Shown here: in pieces, positions 34,691 to 48,499 of the stretch
How positions within the stretch are numbered: the stretch's first letter is position 1
Layout: each line of letters opens with the position of its first letter
NCBI GenBank assembly: GCA_037903355.1
Contig: JBAJFE010000032.1
Coordinates: 248,001 to 312,000, forward strand
Reading direction: 5' to 3'
DNA: 64,000 nucleotides
DNA from: Trichuris trichiura
Lineage: Eukaryota; Nematoda; Enoplea; Trichinellida; Trichuridae
Translations under genes and position numbers: made by a program
The notes under the pieces: generated by a model
What the model saw: the letters and a program-made list of their open reading frames with translations, nothing else
Told to the model about the DNA's origin: nothing
The model's database searches: none

Positions 34691-34877
34691 AGGAAATTAG
34701 CACTTTTCTACTGCCGATTTCACATAAACAAATACGTCTAGAAACTGTCACTAATGCTGTGGTTAGTTTAATTCTTCACGAGCTGTAAGAATAGTTAAAG
34801 AAGGGCTCTTCAATCCAGTAGTAACAAAAACAAGTGGGTATACTGGAAGGAGTAAACTGGACTTTTCATTTTGCAAT

Positions 34878-35199
34878 TACGGTAAAACCCCCGGAGTTGA
34901 CCACTCCTCTACAGTGACCACCTCCCTACGTTGACCGACTTTTGACCAGTTGGTTTGTCCCCACGTTAATAAGCGCAAGGACAACCTCCGTAATTGGGAA
35001 GTTGACCTCTTCAGCTGTGACGTGGTATATGGACGCAATCCTAGTTTGTTCACTGTGAGTTGACCAGTCTGTTGGGTGGTGAAACTGCAATCTATTCAGC
35101 CGAGTCACTTATACCCACAGTTTCCTTTGCTGACCAAGCCCTATGTTGACCAGTTTTCCCCAGTCCGCTGGGTGGTCAACTTACGGGGGTTTTACTGTA
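34878..35199. mobile_element. pogo/Tigger-type MITE (318 bp)
   Basis: The element at 34880-35197 has terminal inverted repeats CAGTAAAACCCCCGTAAGTT (right, complement) and CGGTAAAACCCCCGGAGTT (left), flanked by TA dinucleotides (34878-34879, 35198-35199). GTTGACCAC recurs inside. The matching position in duplication copy 1 (about 30237-30250) lacks the insert. Confidence 0.8.
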
Positions 35200-36027
35200 C
35201 GTAATGGTGTATAGCAGTCTGATACATGCTATCAACGTCGTTATTGCTGCCTTAAACAGCGTGAGTGACTTAGCAAAAGAAATGATTTTGTAAGGTACTG
35301 GTACATGAGCACGTTTGAAAAGAAATGTAGATCATTATTCGGATACCTCATAAGACACTATCCACATCTGGCATTGATCATTTTTTCAAAAATATACTTA
35401 TGCCAAATTTTCACGCCCCTCATACGCGGAAGGCTTACTGCCTACGATCAGATTCCATGCATTGTGGACTCCGAAGTTTAGGATTGTTGTCCTAAGCCTT
35501 GATCGTCCAGTAATATCTGATATTCAGGGTCTTGATGTTCACGATTTTAAGCTGAATTGAATGGCTACAAATTCAATCATATCTATGACTATACCACAAG
35601 CAAACATTGTTGCACTTCATGATTAAGTTATTCAGAACAAGAATACTTCGCAGTCTATAGTGCATTCACGCCGTTACTGAAGCTGCAATGAAAGGTACAA
35701 GAAAAACAGCACTCATTATGTTTTCACCGGAGAAGAGTGGTAACTGCCATACGGATTCACTCGGTAAACTGTCTCATATTTTTCTATGCTCAAACAAAAA
35801 TAATTATACTTTATTTAACCTAGAAATTTCACTTTTAAAATACGGAGTGAATGGTAGGCATAGCGTTGAATTTCTAAACGTTAAATCAACATGCACTCCG
35901 TGTAGATGAGGTTTCACTCTCACAGAAATGAGCAATCTACAGAAACGAAATCATACATATTCTTAAGACGAAAGTATTGTGTACTGTACACAAATGATTT
36001 CCACGGGTGCTTCCGTGACTGCCACAT
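35200..36027. other. Intergenic, no gene recognised
   Basis: The first part (to about 35300) resembles the sequence after the large NUDT9-like exon at 17780-17880, so the duplicated block extends this far. No coding seen. Confidence 0.5.
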
Positions 36028-38555
36028 TTAAATAACAGCATATCGCCAGCGAATCGCTCTCCGCAAGACGACCCCTTTGTAGGGAATTTGGCACAGAACG
36101 TAGGTCTTCAAAAGCCCATCTAAGGTGACTGAATGTTCTTCAGGAAGAGTAGGATCTTTATGAGGTAGCGTGTAGTTTCCGTCATATCCATTTTTGGGCA
36201 CAGGCAACTTGTGAATCTGACGATTCCACTTGACGCACAACTGATCTTCCTCATAATCTCTGCCTCGCAGCAAGTAATCGCCTTCTTCGACAAGCAGGTC
36301 AGATACTTTTTCATCGCTTAGCGACATGTTGTAGTAGCTTAGGTTATATCGGAATGTATTGACTTCTAACATAATGTCTTTTTGACAAGTGCAGCTTGTC
36401 ACGGGATAGCGAAGCACTTCTTTATTGGCACCGTTGGCTGTTGTCCATTGAGCTCCTTCCTACGAAAATTATTTTATCATCAGAAAATAGAGAGCAATTT
36501 TTTCTGTTAAAGCGTAGCACAAATACCTGAATCGGCACTGCGTAAGTTTGATAATAGGCAATCAACTCATCCACCGTCAAATAGTTAAGGTCTTTATCTT
36601 TGTCTCTAATGAATACTGCACGGTTGTAGAAATTCGTTCGCACTTCGCGGTAGTGCCAGTCAGCTACCATCTCTCTGTTCTTGTGCAGCACCACGTAAAG
36701 TTGACCATCGAGTTTATCAATGAACAATAAAAAGTCTCCGTCGTTGTGCAATAACGTCTGAGCTTCTTCTTCGCTGAGATAACCATGGAAATAAGGCAAA
36801 CTGCTAATTGGACGCGGAGCGCAGTAATTCAGTAAGGTGTGCATTAAACCACCACTGGTAGCTGCTTGTTGTACTGCTGTTTCATTTAACTCATGCGTAT
36901 TAAGTGTACCATCGTTCTCGTCCGGCTGAGCGTTGTCTTCAATCGCCGAGCGATTAGTCGTGGCGTGAAATATAGGTTTCTTTAGCAATACCCCATTGAT
37001 AGGATGCTGACAAAGCACAGAAGATTTCAAGTAGTCATCCAATGAGTACACATGCTCATCTGGAAGGTTAGTGGAAGTCTTGAACAGTGGATAGACGGAA
37101 TTTCCAAGCGTTCCTAGTCCATGCATCGTCTTGACTTCTTCTTCCCACCTGACCATTAAGTCAATTGCTTTAGCGTCTTTGTCGCTGCGTTTTAGGATGA
37201 AGTCACCGTTATTGCATAAAATTTCCTCCGCATCCTGTGCAGCGATTTCGTGAAAATATCGCAGTTCGACGGGATCTACTTTGCCTTCACAACGAATTGA
37301 ATTCAAAAATTCAGGACTACTCACTGCGTGCTCCAAACGAGCGAATGCACATTCGTCTAACTGAAAAGAAAGTAGGCATTAGAGCACTGCGATTACGCGT
37401 AAATGGAATGTACAATACGAAATTACTTCTACAAATTCAACGTAACATTTTTAAAAATCATTATCTAAAAGTAAAGAGGCATGTACTTTACCAGGCATTA
37501 AAGAAAGACGAAATAATTAATTTCATTAAGGAGGTACATTTGACGAAAGGTATTGTAAAGATAATGTGCGTTGATCCTCAATAGTCGTACTGAATTTTTC
37601 ACGGTAAATGCCGCTACCATTTCATGCTCTGCTTTGCAACAGGCGGGTAACATTTTTTTGAAAATAAACTATTTCCATCTGTTGTACGAGACTTAATAGA
37701 AGCTTGTTGAAAAACATTACGAAATTAAATCTGCGTAAATAAAAGACCATCTGCTTGCTTTGAGAGTGGGAAAATCATATGGTATTCATCCAAATTGATC
37801 TGTAGGTGAGTCACATATAAACTCGAAACAGTGGTTTATCTTGTGCTCTGGCTTAAGCGGATATTTAATTATTTGGGACGCCATGAAGTACTTTTACGTT
37901 TATGGAAGCAGAGTTATTTTGATGACTGTGGCTTCTATTGCTGCCGTGCTTAAGGAATTTACAATATGGAAAAGGTAATCATGGATACCGAGCGCATCTT
38001 CTACATCGTATTCCGAAAGACCTTTTTTGCATTCGAACGATCTATGTGCAACTTACGTCAGCTACTTCGGTAACTGAGCTTTCGTAGATAGTAAAAAAGC
38101 TGCTTTGACCCGAGCGTCCTACTGTGTGTTTATGTTAGTAACAAAGATAAAATATAGTTTGAGTCAAACGAACATTTGATATTTTGAAGAGTTACCTTGA
38201 ACGTCGTGCTCATGTTAACGTGATTCCTTATCAAAGCGTCAACTGTACTATAACCGTACTCTTCATCCATAGGATAGATCCAGAAATGATGATTCTGATT
38301 ATAGTTGATGTCTATTTGGACGCATTTCGAAAATTGGTCTCGTACGAGAAGAACTAGAGAAGGCTCTTCGTCACCTTCAGCGTAAATCAGAAAGTCACCA
38401 TTGCAACAGAGGCGCTGAGCAGCTAGTTCATGCCTTATCCGACCGTGATAGTATGGAAGTTGATCGACCGGAATACTGGGCAAATCTTGTCGAAACGGAG
38501 CAGTTTTGTACAACCACTTGTAGACCCCAGCATACGGACCAACTATGTCATGCAT
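36028..38555 (-). CDS. SH2-only protein with four Fes/Fer-type SH2 domains
   Basis: Minus-strand exons 38555-38196, 37360-36527 and 36459-36028 (all phase 0, GT-AG) give 541 residues. Four SH2-like domains: A near 34-115 (LPYYHGRIRHELAAQRL, GDFLIYAEG), B near 154-245 (YFHEIAAQDAEEIL, GDFILKRSD, GVLLKKPI), C near 310-398 (LPYFHGYLSEEEAQTLL, GDFLLFID), D near 440-530 (YYNMSLSDEKVSDLL, GDYLLRGRD, GVVLRRAI). The closing GVVL.RA is typical of Fes/Fer SH2 domains. The phosphotyrosine-binding Arg of FLVR is kept only in D (YLLR), is Lys in B (FILK) and absent in A and C. There is no kinase domain and no signal peptide, so a cytoplasmic adaptor is likely. Further upstream exons cannot be excluded. 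Confidence 0.8.
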
Positions 38556-41160
38556 GCCTATACTTTAAGCAAGACAAATGACCAAGGACCCAAGCCACAT
38601 CCTTGTTGACAGTCGGCAGTCAGAGCCGCCGGTAAAAGCACACTGTCGAAAACTACCGGCTCAAAACAACCGCCTCAGCCCGCGCTACCTAGCCAATTAA
38701 GCAACGTAGACTAATGCTTAAAAACTGTAAGTTGATGCTCAAGTACAATGGCTTTTAAAGCTGGTCTTTTAGTGGATGTCCTAGTTAATATTGCTAATTC
38801 AAAGCATTTGATAATTATTCAATCAGATTGTCAAGTTGACGTTACAGGAAATGTTGTACACTTTTGATAACTATACTAGATTGAAAGCCCCGTTGAAAAA
38901 ATTGCTGGTGAACAACTGCAGTAATAATTTTCACCGTTCAGCCTGCTGCACTCAGGTTCGCCTGGGGGAAGAACCTAACTACACGTTACCCTGTAGTATC
39001 AGCTCGGTTTAACTCATGGAAAGTGCTTAACGAGAAGAAGCGGTGTGACACACAGTCATAGCGCTTAAAACGACGTTAACTGTGGGCGATGTTCGTTTAA
39101 AGGAGGCGGACAGACCTGCTCTTATTTTGGCTGATGAAATGAAAAGACTGAAGCAGCAAGAAAGATAATTTTGTCAAATTCGCGGGGTTCAACGTGCCTG
39201 CATTAGAAAAATTAAATCAGGTTGGAGGCAGTCTTTCAGAAGCGGTCAGCATGCCAATAACTACACGGTAACAGCAGCTGAATCAAGAAAATAGCGTTGT
39301 TCCTCGGCGTGGCTTCTTCTGGCGATTGGCGAAGAAAATGGAATTACTATCTATGCTAAGACAAAGCGCCCATGCAACCGCTGATAGCATCTAAAATATT
39401 CTTAATCGTAGTAAAGCTAGTCATGCATCCCATTCATGGCGTTCTTCTTATGAGCATCAGATCATGGTGCAATGTCATAAACCTCTATGGCTGCCAATAA
39501 GAAACCTCAAAATAAAACCGCCTCTTTGACTGTTCATTCAAACTTTTCCTAAGATGATTACAATGATAACTACAGATGCACTCTGGAAGCGCTGTCAGCC
39601 TTAATTTATATTACCAAATACAACAGCGTAATCATTATTTTAACAAACGTTACGTTAATTCATGAATATAAATTTTGTCACGGCATGTAACCTGCGAGTA
39701 TCACCTGCGCATCCTTAAAAGCCAAACAGCATAGGCAATCCTTTTCTACCCATGACACGAAGAGACTAAACGAACTAAAGAAAAAGCGCTATTTATTATT
39801 TCAAACGCACCAACCTTTCTTCCAAGCAACACGGGGTTAGCATAAACATTATAAAACCAAAATTCAAACCGCGCTAAAAAAAAGTTTGCTTTTATTCGCC
39901 AAGAAGCGAAACCTTATCTCCAAAAAAACCCGTTTCCCTTAATTAGTGCAAAAACTAAAGTTACCTTTTAAAAACGTATTTCCAAACCCGCTTCAACCAT
40001 CCCGTAGCTTTGCAAGAGGGCAACCTGAATACTGTTTTCTATGAGAAATCGTTATCTCTTATTCAATCATATCGCGCTGACTGACAAGGTATCAAGCAAC
40101 GTTTCCATTCACCGTTAGCACTGGTAAATACTGTTTTTTCTTTACTAGTAATAATTAACATTTCAAACGGGTGTTTGCAAAGTTTAAGTTTCATTATGGC
40201 AGGTTTTGTCGCACTTGCAAACATCTCGCTAAAGAGTATTGCAGCAAGCCAATCGGTTTCCGTGGGAATCCCTTTCGGCAATGTACGCTACATGACAGCC
40301 TATCGCGCCCGAGCAAAATGTATTCCGATTTTCCTGCGAGAAAAGGGAACCGATGAGCGCAACGCAGGGGCGCTTTTTTGCTTGGGGCGCAAAGCAGTGT
40401 TTGGCGAAAGCGTTGGCTGCTGCAACTTAACGGCAGTGCGATTGTGTGACTTGCCAGTGCGGTTTAAGTAAAAATTTTTCGTTCTCTTGCCTTGTGTGCG
40501 GTTACTGCAACAAATATTTTCTCTCCTAATCCATTTGCCCTTGGCAGCGTCTTTTTCTAATTTCTGATGTTTTTCGCTTTATCTATCAAGCTTTCGACTC
40601 TGTTTATGTGAATACAATAGTGAGGTTTCTTCTACGCAGGACTGACAAACATTCTACTATAGCCTACGGCGGACTTCACAGCTTTTTAACGTTATTATAA
40701 GCGTTCCGCCGTGACCTCTCCAACGCAAGCGGGCACTCCCTTTCGGAGAAGTGATCTGACCAGAGCATGCAACACGCCATTTCCAGGAACTAAGTAGACA
40801 AGTTGAACTTGCACTTCTAATCTACAGGTCGGTTGCACCCGTGAAGTCGAAAGCTTTAGCATCACAAAGCTGTACTAAGCGGCTCCTTCAAATCTGATCT
40901 GATTGGTGCGCTGATCATTTCTACAGCGGCTGTCAATCATAGCAGAAAATGAATTTCTGCTTACACCGCCAGTTTACAAACGGTGACTGCATATCAACAT
41001 TCTTTTGTGCCGGCAATAACGGACCGCGGAACAGGATGAATATACAACTACCACAAATGACTCCGCCTTCTTCCGCTTACGACAGACACCATCACGTTAC
41101 TTCTGACCCCGGTGGTCCATTTTCGAATCGCCGACAGCGCGCATTTCGCTGGGACGTTCA
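38556..41160. other. Intergenic, no gene recognised
   Basis: No supported coding. 39600-40060 shares diverged repeat sequence with 21940-22480. 40250-40460 is GC-richer but shows no domain. Confidence 0.5.
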
Positions 41161-41164
41161 GGAA

Positions 41165-41195
41165 AACGAAGGGGTGGGGAACGTCCGGCCCGCGA
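41165..41195 (-). mobile_element. Terminal fragment of the 21-kb hAT MITE family
   Basis: AGGGGTGGGGAACGTCCGGC matches the complement of the right end of 21089-21800; the rest of the element is not recognisable. Confidence 0.55.
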
Positions 41196-41389
41196 AACAT
41201 TCTATCCCACCTGCTGAGGCTGCCGCGCATGCATACCAGATTCAGCGGAGTCTCACTGTGGGAGCTTATTTTTTGAACAGCAATCAAAACAGAGCATTAC
41301 ACTTGTTCGGATAAAAGCTGTCGTCACAACGGCAACAAAGCGTGGCTCGCAGAAAACTGCTGCCCATTAAGCTCAGTCAGAAAAACGAA

Positions 41390-41395
41390 TTTATT
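41390..41395 (-). terminator. Polyadenylation signal of Kunitz gene 3
   Basis: AATAAA on the minus strand, 31 nt after the stop. Equivalent signals lie at 46152-46157 and 52194-52199 for genes 4 and 5. Confidence 0.7.
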
Positions 41396-41425
41396 TGCAG
41401 AACAAAACTTGAACGAATCATGCGA

Positions 41426-42394
<969 letters not shown>

Positions 42395-42444
42395 TTTTCA
42401 AGACGAACTTGAAGTTCTATGCTTTGTCGTGAATACGTTCGCAT

Positions 42445-42467
42445 TTTTATAGGACTCTTTTGTTGAC
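42445..42467 (-). promoter_or_regulatory. Core promoter of Kunitz gene 3
   Basis: TATAAAA at 42445-42451 (minus strand), preceded by GTCAACAAAAG, about 50 nt before the ATG. Confidence 0.6.
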
Positions 42468-43599
42468 AGGCTGATATGCGCTTTTATTTGATTTTTGCTT
42501 TTGTTTAGTTTGCACTTAGTTGTTATTGCATAGTTCGTTATGCTGAAAAAATCTGGCTACGCATCACTGTTAATGTCTTCCAGTAGCAGCTGTCGCTTTG
42601 TAATTGTTCCCCTGGTTGAATTGTTTAGTTTTGATGTTGCTTTGGTGGCAACTCGTTCATTGTCACCGTTTGCTCTTGCGCTTTATCATCAATCACGGAA
42701 ATTGTAAAAGGCGATCGGGTAGATGTTTCCACCAGCAGAGCTGTTATGCTTTCGGCCTAGAAGAAATGTGTTGATCAAAGGCCAAATAGAAAAAGGTTTG
42801 TGGGCTCGTATAGATAAAGATGTAACGTGAAATTGCATATTTTATGTGGTTGCTGACCAACAGTAAGTCAACCTAAATAACGCGCATTGGCAAAGAATGG
42901 ATTTTTCCAACCCTGATGGAAAAGTCGGTGAAAGTGTTTTAATGTGAATAGTAGTTCAACTGTTATTGTCGCTCAGTCATACTTGAGCAATGAATTGATG
43001 CGATATTGTCCCGAAGTCTTATTCTGTTCAGTGGATATGATTCCCTTTCCCCAGATAAGAAAAACCTTACGCTGTTGAAACATAGCGGTGGCAATGGATT
43101 GTGTAAGTGAAAGAGACAAGCATGCTGGAGATCATAATTTTTCTATAACCGGAAGAACTATCAAATGAGGAGAAGTCAGGGAGCTGCTCATTGCTCACTT
43201 CGGAGCAAGGGTAAGAATGCGTCTTACGTTGCTCAGATCGCAGATCCGTACGGTAAATAGAGTTCATTTTAATGCAGCTTTCAGGTTGACGCGCGGGAAT
43301 TAAGTAGTTAGGTCCATCGCTATTTCACCTCCTTCCATGCGTTTTCATGTTATCCGTAACGGCTACGAGTTATGTGCCGCGTGATTAAATAGTTCAAGTA
43401 GCCAAGCTGCTCTAAATCTCGTGGCGTTGGAATCCTGAATGAGTCCAAGTCTTGAATTTTTGACAAAACTTGTTACACACTTCCATGAAACTTGTGCACG
43501 AGGTCTCATCTTCAAAGCACTTTCTGTTTTGCCGCAAGCATGGTTCACCTGCTCGTGTTTTCATGGTGCTTAGAGAAACGTTGCCGTAAAAATCAGTGA

Positions 43600-44895
43600 C
43601 TGAAGACCATATGGCCTATATGGATTGAGGGGGTGAACGTCTGAGGATTAGGCGGAAACTTGGGTGCTTGAGCACCGTCAGTTCAGCGTTAACTTCCATT
43701 GGTAGAATTTGAGTGCACATTAACAGGTAGGAAGCTTGTGCATTTCGCGGTAACAGAAACTGTCTTAAATAGTGTAGCGAAAAAAGGAATAGTCCCGGAA
43801 GGGGAGAAGCTTTTAATATGTATGACTTCGGTGATGATAACTGTTGCGTAAACCCTTTCAGGATGTCTTCGAAACGGGCACCGAATAAAAGCAGAAGATA
43901 TAGGAAGAACGGACATGCAAGACAAATCAACTTTCATCAGAGAATTTTCGTTGGCCTGAGCTACCACTTGCGACGATTACTTGGATAACCAAGTACTTAG
44001 TGCAAATGAAAACTTATTATATGGGAATCTGGAAAGAGACCTTACAAAACGGGAGCACGAAGAATCGTAATTCTTTGGTTTCATTACAACATGTTTTTGT
44101 ATGTGGAAAAGAGCAGCCCAATGGACAGATGCATGCCTTCTGTGTGGTGCTCTGGCGCCTTCTGATCACATGACCACCGCAGTTGCCGAACCGATTGGCT
44201 ATACTGTCGCTTGCTAATGAAAACGCTTGCATGTGGTCCCATGCTAGCGCTAGATCCATGGAAAGTAAGATTTGTGGAAGGCGTGGCCGCTTGGCGTGGA
44301 AAAATACCACGTGGGGACGAATTTTATGGATAGAATCAATGACCAATGGTAGCATGTAAGCTAAACTGACGCTGGAAGCAAGCTTTGGAAACATGATGTA
44401 CCATGGGATGCGCTAAAACAAATAAAGACTCGGCAAAATGCATTGTTGCAGACCAGTGGAAGTCTATCTAGTGGAAACATAACGGGTGCAAAAGAAGCCC
44501 TGAAGAAACGTAGTAATGTGATCTCAACAAATCTGGCGCCACGAGAACGAAACCGCGTTGGAAAAAGACCTTAGAAACATGATCGACGAAATATAATGGT
44601 CTATATCCTGACAGAAAAAGAAGTTGTAGATCGGCGGAGTCAGAAGTCACTGGTCAGACTCGATTAGTACGAATCGGGAGGTGTACCGCAGCGTAGGCAC
44701 CGAAATGTACCGCTCTCGGCAGACACACGTTGGCCGCACGCTTGTCAGACAGAGTCTGTTATTCTTCAGGCTGTGTAGTGCCAAACGGAAAAAGTCCAGT
44801 GACGCAAGCAAATAATAAAGGACTAAGGAAAACGAAATTCTTTAACCAAAAAATAGCAAGGTAAGCGAACAAACATAGTAGTAGTTTCATATAAG
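43600..44895 (-). pseudogene. Decayed secreted-type gene between Kunitz genes 3 and 4
   Basis: On the minus strand an ATG at about 44892 opens MKLLLCLFAYLAIFWLK, a signal-anchor or signal-peptide stretch, then VFLSPLLFACVTGLFPF, a stop, and LSDKRAANVCLPRAVHF. The same order appears in the copy at 48500-50032 (IKLLLILLLLAVSWLKDWVF, LSDKHSANLCLPRAVHF). Conservation of the peptide with stops in between suggests a dead secreted gene. The coding strand of the downstream parts is uncertain and the family is not recognised. Confidence 0.35.
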
Positions 44896-45578
44896 CGGCC
44901 ACAACAGCAAGGATGGAAAAGAAGCTAATTTTCATAGGTAACTACTTTTTTTTGTTAATTCTACCGAAAATTTCGACCATTGGAGGATTTGGTCCTCTGG
45001 ATCTATTGAACATTTCAACCTATTTACGATTACAAACTACTCGAGATTTCTACACATGCGGAATCGCAGTCCGTTCGTTGTTCCCACCTTTGGATGTCGC
45101 CCAGTCGAACTGTTGACTCATTCGTTATTTAGAACAGTTCAGAACTTAAATTCATTCAGGATTCTAGTGTTACGAGATTTAAACTATTTGGCATCACAGC
45201 ACATTCAGAATTTTAGGCTTTGGAAGTATGAAGCCTTTTGATGTTCCCACCTTTTCAACACTGTGCACTATTCGACGTTTCGTTAAATTCGCAATTTCGA
45301 TCGTTCTGGACGCCAACCCGTCCGATCTTTCGATTCATATCGCGTTCAGAACAATCCAGGAGTTGGGCCTATCTGAATTTCAGAAATGCTGGTGAGGCCT
45401 AAGCAGTGAATTGGAGGAGAGGAACAGATAATTGAGGTCGAGATGATAGCACGGTAAGACTAAGCCACTGTGCATAGCAAAAAAACGTGAGGACGGGACC
45501 GAATAGCGATGGACAAGCGGTAACTACCTAACTTGATACAGTACAGTCTCAGCCTGATTTCGACGACAGCTGTTGTAT

Positions 45579-45690
45579 TTTAGGTTTCTTTTACGGAATG
45601 CTTGTCCCGTTGAAAAATTTAATTCCAGTTTTTCCGGAGCTTTCGGGTTAACCGCGACCCGTTTTCAGCGGTATTAAAAGGATAATGATG
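45579..45690 (-). mobile_element. Solo PLE pseudo-LTR with decayed hammerhead
   Basis: TTTCTTTTACGGAATGCTTG then CCCGTTGAAAAATTTAA and a hammerhead-like core on the minus strand (45634-45672). The core reads CTGAAAA, so G8 is lost. No PLE coding sequence nearby. Confidence 0.6.
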
Positions 45691-46187
45691 ACATCACAAC
45701 CCAGCTGTCCTAGCTGCGCCTCTGGAACGTCGTCAAAGGACTACCGCTTAAATAGAGGACGTAAAACAGAGGACCTGGAAACTATCAATCTCTGGGGGGC
45801 AGTGATACGCACCTAGCTGTAAAACACGGGAACAAGGTTATCTGTAACTTTGCAAATCAACCAGTTGACAATCTGCTAAGCATACGTGACGTCATCGTGT
45901 TATGCAATCTCAAGCCAGATGAGTTGTAAACAATTTTTCTTGCCTCTAAGTAAAACTACATTGTGCATCTTTACATGTTGATCGTTTTCCTATGGATAAT
46001 ACCTTTGCTGGTCAGCGCGTTGTTGCATTCGACGGTGCTCAAAAATGAGTCCTACATTTGTTCTGATAAAACTATAAAGCTTTCATCACAAAGGCAAAAA
46101 CGTGTAGCTCGCAGAAAATTGCTGCCCATTAAGCTCAGTCAGAACAATGGATTTATTTGCAGAACAGAACTTGAACGAATCATGTGA

Positions 46188-47237
46188 TCATTCCACTTTA
46201 CCACATTTCTCGTAGCAGGCATATGCGGAGATGAAATTATTTGCATTTCCTTCACAGCCAGTATACGTAAATGATCTGCATTGCTTAGTTTCAATATCGA
46301 AGAAGAATCTCCTTAAATTCGACGAGCATGAACCCATAGCATATGGAAGACGGCAGATAACGCTAGCTGGCAAAGTGGCAACACATCGTTCCTGGCATTC
46401 TTCCTTAGTATCGAATCTATTTCCATTGCCTTTGCAACCACCATAAACGAACGTCCTGCATACTTTTTTAACTGCATCAAAGAACCATTTCCTGTGGGAT
46501 GCTTTGCAAGGTCCAGAATCTTTCGGCATGCTGCAAACATCACCACTAGGTGGACCAACATCGATAGGAGGTTCTTCAACAGGCGCTTTTTCAACTGGAC
46601 ATCTACTTTCGCATTCAGCCTTTGTTTCAAAGTTATTTGCATTTCCTTTGCATCCGCCGTAGACAAATGTTTCACATTGTTTGGTGTCTTTGTTGTAATA
46701 GTACTTGGTAAAGGCTGCTCTGCATGGACCTTTTTTGGCTGGTAATTCACATGGATTTCCGCCCTGTTCTTCTTCTTCTTCTTCTTCTTCACCTGGGCAA
46801 GATTCTTGGCATTCTTCAATCGTTTCAAAATTATTTGCATTTCCTTTGCATCCACCGTAGATAAATGTTTCACATTGTTTGGTGTCCTTGTTGTAGTAGT
46901 ACTTGGTAAAGGCTGCTCTGCATGGACCTTTCTTGGCTGGTAATTCACATGGATTTCCGCCCTGTTCTTCTTCTTTTTCTTCTTCTTCTTCTTCTTTTTC
47001 TTCTTGCTCTTCACCTGGGCAAGATTCTTGGCATTTTTCAATCGTTTCAAAATTATTTGCATTTCCTTTGCATCCACCGTAGGTGAATTCGAGACATTGT
47101 TTCGAATCCCAATCGTAATAATGCCTAGGAACGTCGGCCATGCATGGTCCTGGATCGGCTGGCAACTTGCATTGGCTTTGGTCTTGCAAAGTGAACGTTG
47201 TTCCGAAGAGCAGAAGGATGAACACAGTGATTTTCAT
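46188..47237 (-). CDS. Secreted 5-domain Kunitz inhibitor (Kunitz gene 4)
   Basis: 349 residues, single exon, signal peptide [18 protein letters not shown]. Five Kunitz domains with P1 residues M (GPCMAD), R, R (two near-identical [15 protein letters not shown] domains), K (GPCKAS) and S (GSCSSN). Short Glu-rich linkers separate domains 1-3. The domain 2/3 duplication is absent from gene 3 and shared with gene 5. AATAAA lies about 31 nt after the stop, and the TATAAAA promoter block is at 47288-47310. Likely a secreted serine-protease inhibitor; the Ser at P1 of the last domain could favour elastase-type targets or be non-inhibitory. Confidence 0.94.
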   Translation of the reverse strand: MKITVFILLLFGTTFTLQDQSQCKLPADPGPCMADVPRHYYDWDSKQCLEFTYGGCKGNANNFETIEKCQESCPGEEQEEKEEEEEEKEEEQGGNPCELPAKKGPCRAAFTKYYYNKDTKQCETFIYGGCKGNANNFETIEECQESCPGEEEEEEEEQGGNPCELPAKKGPCRAAFTKYYYNKDTKQCETFVYGGCKGNANNFETKAECESRCPVEKAPVEEPPIDVGPPSGDVCSMPKDSGPCKASHRKWFFDAVKKVCRTFVYGGCKGNGNRFDTKEECQERCVATLPASVICRLPYAMGSCSSNLRRFFFDIETKQCRSFTYTGCEGNANNFISAYACYEKCGKVE

Positions 47238-47287
47238 TTTTCAAGACGAACTTGAAGTTCTATGGTTTCCAGTGAATAAGTTCGCAT

Positions 47288-47310
47288 TTTTATACGACTC
47301 TTTTGTTGAC
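47288..47310 (-). promoter_or_regulatory. Core promoter of Kunitz gene 4
   Basis: TATAAAA at 47288-47294 (minus strand), preceded by GTCAACAAAAG. Confidence 0.6.
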
Positions 47311-48499
47311 GGACTGATATACTTTTTTATTTGGTTTCTGCTTTTGTTTGGCTATCATTCAGTTGTTATTGCATTGTTCGTTAGCTGTAGAGGTCTGCCT
47401 ACGCCTCACTATTGTCTTCTAGTAGCAGCTGTCGCTTTGTAATTGTTCACAAGGCTGAATCGTTTGGTTATGATGCTGCTTTAGCGGCAACTCGTTCATT
47501 GTCACCGTTTGCTCTTGCGCTTTATCATCAATCAGGGAAATTGTAAAAGACGATCGAGGAGATGTTTTCACCAGCAGAGCTGTTATGCTTTCGGCCTAGA
47601 GGAAATGTGTTGATCAAAGGCGAGATAGAAAAAGGTTTATGGGTTCGTGTAGAGAAAGGTGTAACGTAAAATTTGCAAGATTTATGTGGTTGCTGACCAA
47701 CAGTAAATCAGCCTAAATGACATGCATTAGCAAGGAACAGATTTTTCTGTCGTGATGTAAAAGTCGGTGAAAGTGTTTCAATGCAAATAGTTGTTCACCT
47801 GTTATTTTCGTTCGGTCATACTTGAGCAACTAATCGATGCGATATCGTCATGAAGTCTTATTTTGTTCATTGGCTAAGATTCCACTTCTCCCAGTTAAGA
47901 AATACCTTACGCTGTTGAAACATGGCGGTGGCGATGGATTGTGTAAGTAAAAGCGGCAAGTATGATCGACATCATAATGTTTTATAACTGGAAGAACCAC
48001 CGAAAGGGAGAATTCTGGGAGCTGGACATTGTTCACTTCAGAACAAGAGGAAGAATGGAGCTCAGGTTGCCGCAGATCGTGGTTCTGCACGGAAAAAACC
48101 GTTTATCTTGAAGCAGCGTTCAAGTTGTCGCACGGGAATTGGGTAGTAAGGTCTATCGCTATTCAACCTTCCTCCATGCGTTTTCGTGCTGTACGTAATG
48201 GGTACGAGTTACGTGCCGTGTTACCAAATGGTTTACATAGCCCAACTGCTCTATATGTCGTGTCGTTAGAATCCTCATTGAAAAAACGAGTTAGACACTT
48301 CCATGAAACCGATGCGTGAGGTCTCATCTTCAAAGTACTTTTTGTTTCGCTGAAAATATGGTTCACCTGCTCGCGTTTTCATGGTTCTTGGAAAACCGTT
48401 GCTGTCAAAGTCACGGTAGTTGTCAAGGGGTCACTGAAGACCAATGCCTGATAAGGATAGAGGAGGTAGAAGTCTGACCATTAGGCAGGAACGTGGGTG

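Larger units (their letters stand above)
30250..34860. repeat. Tandem duplication, copy 2
   Basis: Second copy of the unit starting at 24590. It contains the second 12-domain Kunitz gene and a more deleted NUDT9-like remnant, and ends next to the pogo-type MITE. Confidence 0.75.
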
